Assembly (NCBI GenBank): GCA_002005505.1 | Contig: KV908681.1 | Coordinates: forward strand, 87,023 to 102,022 | Source: Botryococcus braunii | Taxonomy: Eukaryota > Chlorophyta > Trebouxiophyceae | Reading direction: 5' to 3' | DNA length: 15,000 bases | Shown: one piece after another, positions 1 to 7,527 of the stretch | Layout: each line of letters starts with the position of its first letter | How positions within the stretch are numbered: the stretch's first letter is position 1 | Notes under the pieces: generated by a model | Seen by the model: only the letters and a program-made list of their open reading frames with translations | Databases searched by the model: none | What the model was told of the DNA's origin: nothing | Program-made: the position numbers and the translations under genes

Positions 1-182
1 AGGAGTAGGAGGAAGAGAGAGACCCCCCCACGACGCCCCCCCCACACCGGGAGAGAGAGAGAAGAGAGAGAGAGAGTGAGAGAGAGAGGAGAGAAGAGAG
101 GAGAGAGAGAGGAGAGAGGGGGGAGGGTAGACACACACAACACACAAAACAAAAAAAAGAGAGAGAGAGAGAAGGAGAGAGA

Positions 183-217
<35 letters not shown>

Positions 218-221
218 GAGA

Positions 222-279
<58 letters not shown>

Positions 280-481
280 GAGAGAGAGGAGAGGGAGACA
301 GGAGGGAGAGAGAGTGTGAGAAAGAGAGAGAGAGGGAGAGAGGGGGGGGAGGGGGAGGAGTGGGAGCAACAAAGAAGTGAGAGAGATGATGTGGGAAGCA
401 GAGTGGGTCAAGACAGTGAGGGGAAAAGATAGAGGAGGGAGAGCCGAACTTCAGACTCTGGAAATGGGGCATGCTGGCTAC
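1..481 (-). other. Intron after exon 16 (partial)
   Basis: From the exon 16 donor to the window edge. It is almost entirely purine on the plus strand; see the GA tract. Nothing else is seen apart from C-runs at 25-48. Confidence 0.5.
51..360. repeat. Long imperfect (GA)n tract
   Basis: About 300 bases of GA units with AGG/AAG interruptions, broken once by a CA/A-rich patch at 130-160. The plus-strand frame reads as Arg-Glu repeats and is rejected as a gene. The sense RNA is a (CU)n pyrimidine tract. Confidence 0.93.
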
Positions 482-667
482 CTCAGCGTCAAGTTTGGAG
501 GCATCAAGGGAGGAGCGCTCTCGGGCGAGTGCAGTACGCTGGTCCTGGAGGGCCTGAGCCTCTTGGGCGAGAGCAGCCTCACGGGCCTCCATGGCTGCCT
601 GTCGAGCCGCCACGTCAGCCTCCATGGCCACCCGGCGTGCCGCCACATCAGCCTCGTGCCTCTTTAC
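482..667 (-). CDS. Coiled-coil protein, exon 16 (last in window)
   Basis: Seen: minus-strand product VKRHEADVAARRVAMEADVA, then ARQAAMEAREAALAQEAQAL, then QDQRTALARERSSLDASKLD, then AE, ending at donor GAG|GTAGCC (GT at 481-480), phase 0. The 5' edge is less certain. GGAGAG|GTA gives 62 whole codons in phase 0, matching exon 15. GAGCAG|CGG (edge 674) is a more usual acceptor but phase 2, and CCAG|GTG (edge 686) brings an in-frame TGA. The first half carries two copies of an (E/M)EADVAAR-(Q/R)-x-AM 11-residue repeat. The gene continues beyond base 1. Confidence 0.68.
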
Positions 668-942
668 CTCTCCGCTGCTCTCTCACCTGGTATCCCCAGA
701 TTACGTTGATTTGCTCGGCAAATGCCGCTAATTTCAGGTATGTTTTATCCCTCTGTATCCTTCTTTTCATATCTACTTATTCATCGTTTCAAATTTTCTG
801 TCATTGTTGCTGTTTCTCTCCTCCCCTCCCTTGCCGTCCCCTTACCCCGCTCTCTTTCACTCCCCCACCCCCTCCTCCACACTCTCTCCCCACCCTCCCT
901 TCCCCAACCCGCTCCATCTGTCCCTCTCAATGCTCGCTGTTA

Positions 943-1450
943 CAAAATTGAACTAATCGGAAAGATAGCAGAAGAGCCCCGAAGGTATGTTATGATTTCT
1001 TTAAGGGGAAGGGGAAAGGGAAGAACCGTGAGAGAGATCTTATGGCTCGGAATAATGGAAGGCAAGGAGCCGCAAAAGTAGGTGTGTTCTGGTTTGAAAG
1101 GAAAGGAAAAAGGGGAAAAGAACCGCGCAAGGCATCTTAAGGGTGAAATCATCGGAAAGGAGGGAAGGATCGGCCAAAAATATGTTATTGTCGAGGATGA
1201 AAGGAGGGAGAAGGTTACACATCACAACAAGAGGAAATCACACAACCCCCACAAGGTTCCGTTACAGTTTTGTGCTGGTTCAAGATGTCAAGAAGGGGAG
1301 GGAAGGTACCGCCGCAAATGTTTATTACAGTTGAACATGATAGGAAGGGGAGGAAGAGAACACCGAAAGGCATGTTATTGCTGAAAGGAATGAGAAAAGG
1401 AAAGGACGGGCAAAGAACCGCCCACAGACTTTGCTGAAAGGAAAGGAAAG
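943..1450. repeat. ~50-bp degenerate minisatellite
   Basis: Eight or nine diverged units of about 46-56 bases share the pattern GAAAGG(A/G)..GGAAGGGGA, then AGAACCGC.(C/A)AAGGCATG, then TTATTG. The clearest lie at about 1087-1140, 1143-1192, 1281-1329, 1330-1380 and 1381-1434. Purine-rich on the plus strand, so pyrimidine-rich in the sense RNA. The array is much older (more diverged) than the 47-bp one beside it. Confidence 0.65.
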
Positions 1451-1519
1451 AAGCAATACTGCATCCAGGGCCAGCCACCAAGTCCTCGACGGGAGATGCA
1501 TGAAGAAGTGGTCGGCCAA

Positions 1520-1880
1520 GAGATAAGACCAAGGGAGTGTGGGATAAGACCAAGGGAACGGAGACAAGGTAAGACCAGAGGGAGTGTGGGGTAAGACCAA
1601 GGGAACGGCGATAAGGTAAGACCAGAGGGAGTGTGGGGTAAGACAGAGCAGTCGGCAATAGGATAAGACCACGGGGAGTGTGGGGAAGACAGAGGGGGAG
1701 GCAAGAAGATAAGAGGGTATCCGCAATGTCACTCGCTCGATTCCGAGCACGCTGAAATTGCTGCTCGTGCTCTGCTCGCGGTGCTCGTTTCCCGTACTTC
1801 GAGCGCCGCGAGCCGAGCGCCAATGCTGATACCCTCCAAGACCAAGGGGAGTGCGGGATACCAGCAAGGGGGCGGCAATA
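1520..1880. repeat. 47-bp minisatellite, four units plus one displaced
   Basis: Units of 46-47 bases at 1520-1566, 1567-1613, 1614-1660 and 1661-1706 share GGTAAGACCAGAGGGAGTGT then GGGGTAAGACCAAGGGAACG. A fifth, diverged unit lies at about 1837-1880 (AAGACCAAGGGGAGTGCGGG). The 1707-1836 gap between them is GC-rich and different. Minus-strand frames through the array give a Pro/Leu/Ser-Tyr repeat that is a by-product of the unit length. Confidence 0.85.
1733..1825 (-). CDS. Possible small exon inside the 47-bp array (speculative)
   Basis: Minus strand: acceptor-like GGAGGGTATCAG, then 93 bases, then CGA|GTGACA. Both ends are phase 0 and there is no in-frame stop (31 codons), so it would fit between exons 15 and 16. 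That frame (HWRSARGARSTGNEHREQST...) is not heptad-like. Another frame reads GARLAALEVRE, which is, but it then runs to a stop. It may be a decayed exon. Base composition is more coding-like than its surroundings. Confidence 0.22.
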
Positions 1881-1962
1881 AAGTAAGACCAATGTCGAGC
1901 CAAGCAAGATCGCACAGCAATGAAGGGATGGACAAAGAGCCTCTCGCAGGGCGGACGGTAAC

Positions 1963-2253
1963 CTTGAGCAGGAGGTCTTTCTGCAGAGACGAGACCTCGG
2001 CCTCCCGGTCCCGCAGGCGCAGCTCCGCATCCTTCAGGCTGTCCAGCCGCCGGTGGCACTCCTCCTCTGCGGCAGCCACACGGGCCTCCCGAGACGACAT
2101 GGCCTCCTCCTTGGCCGCCACCTCAGCCTTGAGCGCCGCCAGCTCGGCCCGAAGCGCCCCTAAACGCGCCACTTCCTCCGCGGCAGCCCGTCGGGCCTCC
2201 TCCGCTGCCGCAATCGACTTCTTTGCCTCCTCAGCACTCCTCCTGGTCTCCTC
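1963..2253 (-). CDS. Coiled-coil protein, exon 15
   Basis: Seen: 97 whole codons from acceptor GGTGCGACAG|GAG to donor AAG|GTTACC, both phase 0. The product is EETRRSAEEAKKSIAAAEEA, then RRAAAEEVARLGALRAELAA, then LKAEVAAKEEAMSSREARVA, then AAEEECHRRLDSLKDAELRL, then RDREAEVSSLQKDLLLK. It is the second-longest exon and a continuous heptad helix with several RE-type repeats (SREARVA, DREAEVS). GC-rich third positions contrast with the flanking introns. Inferred: rod segment of the same protein. Confidence 0.8.
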
Positions 2254-2733
2254 CTGTCGCACCCGAGTCGTGGTGCGGTAAGCCGAGGTGTTGGAAAGAA
2301 GGAAGGAAGGATTCATTTATCCAGATCCAGATTACATCGGATCAGTTGCCCACACTGTGGATTCGCACTTTTTTTGGTCCCGGTGAGAAGCACTGACTGC
2401 GCACCTACACACTCTCCGTTTCGGTCCCCCAATTCCCTTTCTCTCCCCCACCCCTCTCATTTTCTCACCACCCCCTTCCCTCACTCCCTCTCTCACGGTC
2501 TCCCATGCCTCTCTCTTCTAGCCTCCCCCAACCCCCCCCCCCCTTTCTCACACACGCCACCCACCCACCCAGCGCACCCATCCACCCACCCACCATCTCC
2601 CCCCCCCCCCCCCCACACACACACACACACACACCTTCCCATGCCCTACGTAACCCCTGCCCGCACACGCAGCCATGTGGTGAACGGGCTTTGAGGGTTC
2701 AAAAAAGAGTAAAAAGTCAAAGCAGGCGGCAAC
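2254..2733 (-). other. Intron 14-15
   Basis: About 480 bases. On the plus strand 2400-2640 is C/T/A-rich with C-runs near 2530 and 2599-2614 followed by about 10 CA units (2614-2634). The sense strand is thus G/A-rich with a (GT)n-G-run. Only low-complexity frames are seen here. Confidence 0.5.
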
Positions 2734-2931
2734 CTCCTGCTGGGCGAGGACAGTCTCCCGCTGCGCAAGGGCGGTCTCCCGGGAGGCCAGGAGGGAGCGG
2801 GCCTCCTCAGCGAGGCGGCGGGCCTCCCGCACCTCTGCATCAGCAGCCTTCAGCTCCTGCTTCCGCCTCTTGAGCTCCGCCTGTTTGGCCTCCACTTCCT
2901 CCACCTCTTTGGCAAAGGCTCCCTGCCGCGC
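2734..2931 (-). CDS. Coiled-coil protein, exon 14
   Basis: Seen: 66 whole codons from CGGGCAG|GCG to donor GAG|GTTGCC, both phase 0. The product is ARQGAFAKEVEEVEAKQAEL, then KRRKQELKAADAEVREARRL, then AEEARSLLASRETALAQRET, then VLAQQE. The end shows the heptad twice in tandem (RETALAQ, RETVLAQ). The acceptor lacks a clear polypyrimidine tract; a second in-frame CAG nine bases downstream (edge 2922) is equally possible and would drop only ARQ. Inferred: rod segment of the same protein. Confidence 0.72.
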
Positions 2932-3615
2932 CTGCCCGTCCCGTCCACGACGTCGTTACGGGTATCTTATCACCCAAGTTTTGCCGGAGGAGCACTAATC
3001 GCCCATTTCAGCCGGCAGAGCCCTTTTTGCCCCATTTTTTTCTTGGCAGACTACTGCAGCAGCCACGTTGGAACAGAGAGGGAGCAAATCTATCCTTTGG
3101 ACGAGTTTCATGATTGAAGCACGCATTTATGAAAATACCCGACCCGCAAACAGATTTCCCTGTTTTGTTGTCGTGCATTCTATCCTCAGAACCCCCAGAG
3201 ACTCCATCCAGTGGGAAACTCCCGCGAGATCACATTTCAGCCCAAAATCTGCCCACAATCAGGACTGTTCCGACTCGCACGGAAGAAATTTGCGCTGAAA
3301 ATCCACTAAAATTCGACCTCACGGGAGTTCCCAATCCAACCAGCCCATCCAGTGAGGGTGAGGGACGCATATCGCCCTGAGCTGGAATACAGGCAACCAA
3401 GGGACAGTAAGGTGAGACGGATGCTGGTTTCATAACAAGGGCTTGGCGAGGGGGGAATGTGCCGGCTCCACAACAGGTGCCTGATGATGAAATGATTGCT
3501 TGACTCGACAACAAGGGCCTGATGAGGAAATGATTGCTTGACTACACAACAAGGGCCTGATGAGGAAATGATTGCTTGAATCCCCAACAAGGGCCTAAAG
3601 AGGTAACATGCTGAC
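2932..3615 (-). other. Intron 13-14
   Basis: About 684 bases. The first 190 (sense) are the 38-bp minisatellite. The remainder, 2935-3425, is unique sequence of ordinary composition with only short open frames on either strand and no helical coding signal. Confidence 0.5.
3428..3615. repeat. 38-bp minisatellite ending at a 5' splice site
   Basis: Units of the type TCGACAACAAGGGCCTGATG + AGGAAATGATTGCTTGAC occur at 3505-3542 and 3543-3580 (nearly identical), at 3467-3504 (slightly diverged), with decayed copies at about 3428-3466 and 3581-3615. The last unit's end, ATGCTGAC, is the exon 13 donor itself. In the sense strand each unit begins GTCAAGC and contains TTTCCTCATCAGG. Confidence 0.85.
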
Positions 3616-3771
3616 CTGGAAGGTCGCAAGGGTGGAGGCGTGGAGGCTGGACTTCTCGAAGAGCTTCCGTTCTTTCTCCGCCAGCTCCTTCTGAAGAGCA
3701 GCGGCGGCTTTCTCGGCCTCTGCCAGCGCATCAGCCCGCGCCTTGCCCCTCTCCATCTCCGCCTCCATGTC
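3616..3771 (-). CDS. Coiled-coil protein, exon 13
   Basis: Seen: 52 whole codons between a good acceptor GGCTTCCTAATCAG|GAC and donor CAG|GTCAGC, both phase 0. The product is DMEAEMERGKARADALAEAE, then KAAAALQKELAEKERKLFEK, then SSLHASTLATFQ. The middle is strong heptad helix; the last 12 residues are neutral. A TAAT just upstream of the acceptor could serve as a branch-point region. The donor is directly abutted by the 38-bp minisatellite at 3428-3615. Confidence 0.78.
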
Positions 3772-4042
3772 CTGATTAGGAAGCCCGGCCCACCTTGTAA
3801 GCCGTGAGGTAGCTCCCCTCCCGAGGCCCTCTCCTTCCTTCCCCACGTGCCTTACATTCCCTCCTCTACTGCCTCATGCAGCCCTCCCCCCAAACAAACA
3901 CACAAGAGAGAGAGTATGAGAAGGGGGGGGGGTAGTGACTTCTGGCATACACAAGACATAGAGGTCATCTTTTAGCAAACCATTGTAACTCTCATGTTAA
4001 CATGCTTTTGTAATGTGTGCTCCTTCTCCTGCCCCCCCCCCC

Positions 4043-4085
<43 letters not shown>

Positions 4086-4142
4086 GGGGGGGGGGGGGGT
4101 TCACACACACACACACACACTCACACTCACACACTTAGACAC

Positions 4143-4239
<97 letters not shown>

Positions 4240-4261
4240 TGTGTGTGGTGTGTGTGTGTGT

Positions 4262-4300
<39 letters not shown>

Positions 4301-4361
4301 ATGTATGTGGCTTTGGGTGCAGCGAGGACGAGGGGGGGGGGGGGAGGGGGAGAAGCAGAAC
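3772..4361 (-). other. Intron 12-13
   Basis: About 590 bases, dominated by the palindromic composite microsatellite at 4031-4305. The rest (3790-4030) is C/T-rich near the exon 13 acceptor and AT-richer around 3940-4020, with no helical frame. Confidence 0.5.
4031..4305. repeat. Composite microsatellite with inverted-repeat layout
   Basis: Plus strand in order: C-run, 8 CT, 13 GT, a 15-base G-run, TT, about 10 CA, TCACACTCACACACTTAGACA, about 43 GA, then some 35 GT with GGTG interruptions and a final G-run near 4332. The CT-GT segment and the following CA-GA segment are reverse complements of each other around the G-run. Confidence 0.92.
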
Positions 4362-4445
4362 CTGGTGACAGGCGAGGACGTGACGGCGATGGCGCTCACC
4401 GCCTTCCCACTCTCCTTTGGCAGCGGCGAGCCGTTCCACCTCCGC
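4362..4445 (-). CDS. Coiled-coil protein, exon 12 (boundaries uncertain)
   Basis: Seen: acceptor GGCATTGCAG|GCG and donor CAG|GTTCTG, both phase 0, give 28 codons: AEVERLAAAKGEWEGGERHR, then RHVLACHQ. The first half matches the gene; the second is less helical. A stronger donor GGCG|GTGAGC (low edge 4400) and an alternative acceptor GATTCTGTAG|GG (edge 4459) form a 60-base phase-1 exon, but neighbours 11 and 13 are both phase 0, so that choice would break the frame. The frame also stays open upstream to about 4538. Treat the core 4400-4445 as the reliable part. Confidence 0.5.
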
Positions 4446-4640
4446 CTGCAATGCCTCCCCTACAGAATCAACGAAGCCCAAGTACTCAAAATCCAACAGG
4501 GCTTGCCGACCTTCCCAGTCTCCTTTGGCTTGCGGACTTCGTTAATTGGGTTTTGATTTCTTGACCTTGGGTGTCCTTTCTGGGTTTTCTGATACTGGAT
4601 AAGGTTTGCGGACCTTCCCACGCCGTTTTGGCTTGCCAGT
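4399..4640. repeat. Three diverged copies of an exon-12 segment
   Basis: The plus-strand word CCTTCCCACTCTCCTTTGGC at 4402 lies inside exon 12. It recurs at 4510 with one mismatch in 20 bases, and at 4613 as CCTTCCCACGCCGTTTTGGC. Spacing is 108 and 103 bases. Copies 2 and 3 also share flanking GGCTTGC(C/G) and TTGCGGAC/TTGCCGAC. Sense reading gives A-K-G-E-W-E-G (exon), A-K-G-D-W-E-G and A-K-T-A-W-E-G. Confidence 0.75.
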
Positions 4641-5386
4641 TTCACATGCATGTACTTCCCGAGTGCTTGTTGATCAACATGTACAACAAAAAGCTGCAAC
4701 TGACATACAGTTGCTCCTTACAAATGAATGTGCTTCCCGAGCGCCTATGGATCAAACGTGCATGACAAACAGCTGCAACTGACAAAAACCTGCTTTTGAA
4801 AAACTGCATGCATTTACCGAGCGCTTATTGATCAAATGTGCATGACAAACAGCTGCAAGTGACAAAAACCTGCTCTTGAAAAACTGCATGCATTTACTGA
4901 GCGCTTATTGATCAACATGTACAGCAAACAGCTGCAATTGACATACACCTGCTTTTTACAAAATGAACTTCCCGAGCGCTTGTTGATCACCTCGTACAAC
5001 AAACAGCTGCAACTGACATACACCTGCTCCTTACAAAGTGAATGTACATCCCGAGTGCTTAATGATCAAAACATGCATGACAAGCAGCTGGCACCGACAG
5101 ACAGCTGCTCTTGAAAAACTGCACGTCACTTCCTAGCGCGCTCATCGCAGACTATTCTGGCAGCTTTTTGCAGCATCGAAAAGCAGACAAAGAGAGAGGG
5201 GGGGAAGGGAGGGGGGAAGGGGGGGGATGGGGCGCTTATTGGAGCAGAAAAGAGCAGGGCAGAGAAAAGGGGACCCTTTTCTCTGCCCTGGTGGGGGGAG
5301 GGGGGGGGGGTTGGGTGCTTATTAGAGCATAAAAGAGCAGGGCAGAGAAGAGGGGTGGGGGGAGGGAAGGGGGTGTGGGCCGCCAC
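4446..5386 (-). other. Intron 11-12
   Basis: About 941 bases. G-rich sequence at 5190-5375 includes a two-copy GAGCA(G/T)AAAAGAGCAGGGCAGAGAA repeat near 5241 and 5323. Then, in sense order, come the 80-bp minisatellite array (4655-5150) and two copies of an exon-12-like segment (4500-4640). Confidence 0.55.
4655..5150. repeat. ~80-bp minisatellite, six copies plus a partial
   Basis: Units start with CTTCCCGAGCGCTT or a close variant at about 4655, 4733, 4813, 4893, 4968, 5047 and 5129 (spacing 75-82). Each full unit carries TGATCA (TGGATCA in one), a CAGCTGCAACTGAC-type core (AAGCTGCAAC in one), and a TGCTCTTGAAAAACTGCA or TGCTCCTTACAAA end. Copies 2 and 3 share the GAAAAACTGCATGCA ending, and copies 1 and 5 the CTTACAAA ending, so two subtypes alternate. 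No coding role is visible. Confidence 0.88.
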
Positions 5387-5503
5387 CTTGTGGTGGAGGA
5401 CGGCTTCTGCGAGGGCGGCGGAGCCAGCAGCCAGCTCCGCCTCCTGCTGGCTGAGGCGGGAGCGGGCATGCGCCACTCCACTTTCCTCCATCTTCAGAGC
5501 TTT
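5387..5503 (-). CDS. Coiled-coil protein, exon 11
   Basis: Seen: 39 whole codons between GAAATTCACAG|AAA and AAG|GTGGCG, both phase 0. The product is KALKMEESGVAHARSRLSQQ, then EAELAAGSAALAEAVLHHK. Heptad spacing continues (LSQQEAELAAGSAALAEAV) but with two glycines and two histidines. GC-rich coding composition stands out from the G-rich and CT-rich repeats on both sides. Inferred: rod segment of the same protein. Confidence 0.7.
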
Positions 5504-5598
5504 CTGTGAATTTCCAGCACGTACCCTCCACCCCTCAGGAAGGACCCTCCTGCCTTCTTGCGTGCGGCTTGCGCAACTCCTCTTTGCTTCGGCCCCAC

Positions 5599-5733
<135 letters not shown>

Positions 5734-5906
5734 CGCATATACACACGCAGACTCGTGTGTGTGCGTGCGTAAATGTGCGGGACATCATCTTGCTATTCAT
5801 GTAAACATGTGTTTGGGTTATGTCTGAAGTGCTCTAGTGGGGAACACCTAATAAATGAGAAAGGACAGGTAGAGGAACACGCATACGAAGAAACAGGGAA
5901 AAAAAA

Positions 5907-5914
5907 ACACACAC

Positions 5915-5992
<78 letters not shown>
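5907..5992. repeat. (CA)n microsatellite
   Basis: About 37 uninterrupted CA units from near 5919 to 5992, preceded by A-runs with CACA and followed by a poly-A-rich stretch to 6025. In the sense RNA this is (UG)n, a class of element known to bind splicing factors in other eukaryotes. Confidence 0.93.
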
Positions 5993-5997
<5 letters not shown>

Positions 5998-6427
5998 GAA
6001 AAAAAATTAAGGGAAAAAAAAAAAAACATACTCACCGGGATTTTTAAAGGGGAATCGAATTCATCACCAGTCTGGAGGTACATTGCTTCCCTACCCAAGG
6101 AAGGTCCAGAGAAGACACAGGGGGTTTAATTGAAGTCGTTTAGGAGGGCAATGGGCCCCATTCCATGACACCAGCAACGAGCACCTGACATGACAACGGG
6201 CATGTTGCCAAATGGATCTATCTCTGATCAGGCGCCAGCACATCCAGGCCACGGCCGCTTCTTCCCGTTTCCATTCGTGGGTGTTCCCCTAAGCTTTGAT
6301 TTTCCGTTGAAGGGGATGGGTGCACCCCCCTACCTTTCTTTGCCCTCTGCCCTAATTTCGCTTCAGTGTCCTACGTCTCTCGCTACACGCCCCTTTTGCT
6401 GCTACCTCCCTTGCCCTACCATCTCAC

Positions 6428-6526
6428 CAAGCCCCCTCGGCCCGGCAAATGCCGTTTCTCGCTCCCTCCTGATGTCCTTACGGCGGGCCGGTCTCTTCCC
6501 CTCGGTATGCTCTTGCAAGGCCACCT
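6428..6526 (-). CDS. Possible 99-nt cassette exon (speculative)
   Basis: Minus strand: acceptor-like GATGTCAGTAG, then 99 bases, then a consensus donor CTTG|GTGAGA. In phase 1 it reads VALQEHTEGKRPARRKDIRR followed by ERETAFAG, charged and somewhat like the known exons. In phase 0, which the flanking exons 10 and 11 would impose, it is also open but reads as non-helical Arg/Gly/Pro-rich sequence. It could be included or skipped without a frameshift because its length is 33 codons. The phase conflict keeps confidence low. Confidence 0.25.
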
Positions 6527-6692
6527 CTACTGACATCACAAACCACACCATCCAATCATGCCATCTGCCAGAAATGCTTCTGACAGCGACGGCATCTGAG
6601 CACCTGGAATCCTCAGGCGTGCCCTGTATAAAGGAATTGAGCAGTGCGCTTGGAGGCGGGACGGGGCGGGGTTGGGGGGGGGGGGATCCTGA

Positions 6693-6717
6693 CCCTAAAT
6701 CTAACCCTAACCCTAAA
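6693..6717. repeat. Interstitial telomere-like tract (CCCTAAA/CCCTAA)
   Basis: Plus strand: CCCTAAAT, CTAA, CCCTAA, CCCTAAA in a row. In the sense strand this reads TTTAGGG-TTAGGG-TTAGA-TTTAGGG and begins eight bases after the exon 10 donor. It mixes 6- and 7-base telomere-type units. It is too short and too internal to be a chromosome end. Confidence 0.75.
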
Positions 6718-6726
6718 GAGACTGAC

Positions 6727-6900
6727 CTCCCGATCTTCAAGGGCTCGGAGGCGCTCGGCGACTGAGGCACGCTGTTCGGCCAGGACCCCTTCCTGCTGGG
6801 CCGCCGCGGTTGAGCGGGCCTCCGCGGCTGCTGTGGCCGCCAGAGCCTCTCGCCGTGCCGCCTCGGCTTGCGCCTGAGCTGTCGTGACTGCCTCCTTGAC
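6727..6900 (-). CDS. Coiled-coil protein, exon 10
   Basis: Seen: 58 whole codons between TTCCCGCAG|GTC and GAG|GTCAGT, both phase 0. The product is VKEAVTTAQAQAEAARREAL, then AATAAAEARSTAAAQQEGVL, then AEQRASVAERLRALEDRE. It is very Ala-rich, with charged residues at heptad spacing and no proline. Immediately after the donor, eight bases into the intron, lies a telomere-like tract (6693-6717). Inferred: rod segment of the same protein. Confidence 0.78.
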
Positions 6901-7045
6901 CTGCGGGAAGCCCCTGCCTTCCTTGCTGCACGAGAGAGGGGCAAGGGGGACCATGGGGTGACCGTGATGTGGTGTTGGGGGGGGGGGGGGGGAGGGGTTG
7001 TTTCTCCATACGTTTGATGCGCTGGGATGTGCTTGACATCCTTTA

Positions 7046-7123
<78 letters not shown>

Positions 7124-7128
7124 CTCTC

Positions 7129-7160
<32 letters not shown>

Positions 7161-7527
7161 CCCCCCCCCCCCCCCCCCCCCCTTTCGCTTCCCCCTTCAC
7201 CACACCCCCCCTCCCTTTCTACCTCTCCCACTGCCTTCCCCTCCACCCCTTTCTCCTGTTCCCTCCCTCTCCAGCCCCTGTACCTCTGCAGTGTTGGCAC
7301 CCACCAAGCCGTGAAGTCTCTGCAAGGACTTGATAGAAGAATTATTGCGGCTGAGTCGGTTGAATTTGACCGCTTAGGTAAGCAATTGCAGAGCAACGGT
7401 TCAGTTTAGTCAGGGGAACCACAAGTCACGACAGGACTACAACAGGAACCCCGGGGGGTGGGGGGGTTTTGAAAAAGTGGGCTTGTTTAACAATGTCTCG
7501 ATTTGTCTGGGTATTGAACCCAAATAC
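6901..7527 (-). other. Intron 9-10
   Basis: About 627 bases. It contains a G-run at 6977-6992, the C-run/(CT)n/C-run block at 7046-7182, and C/T-rich sequence to 7280. No extra helical frame is seen. The acceptor side reads CCTTCCCGCAG in the sense strand. Confidence 0.5.
7046..7182. repeat. C-run / (CT)n / C-run block
   Basis: A nine-base C-run, then about 50 CT units with scattered CCT interruptions, closed by a C-run of about 23 bases at 7160-7182. In the sense RNA this is G-run, (GA)n, G-run, the opposite polarity to 8634-8890. Confidence 0.92.

Larger units (their letters stand above)
668..1962 (-). other. Intron 15-16
   Basis: About 1,295 bases, built largely from two neighbouring minisatellites (47 bp at 1520-1880 and about 50 bp at 943-1450). 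A GC-rich open segment at 1733-1825 sits between 47-bp units. The 690-940 end is C/T-rich on the plus strand with no helical frame. Confidence 0.5.

Noticed and set aside
76..432. Plus-strand open frame rich in Arg-Glu repeats
   Set aside because: It is the direct translation of the (GA)n tract; no conserved sequence lies outside the repeat.
1325..2059. Minus-strand frame with repeated SYLIAVPLVLPHTP-type peptide
   Set aside because: It arises from the 47-bp intron minisatellite; the period is not a multiple of 3, so the peptide cycles through frames.
3994..4556. Plus-strand frames with Ser-Leu, Val-Cys, His-Thr and Arg-Glu blocks
   Set aside because: Each block is a dinucleotide tract; the non-repeat ends overlap exon 12 on the opposite strand.
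6661..6726. Chromosome end at the telomere-like tract
   Set aside because: Only about 25 bases of mixed units, with coding exons continuing on both sides.
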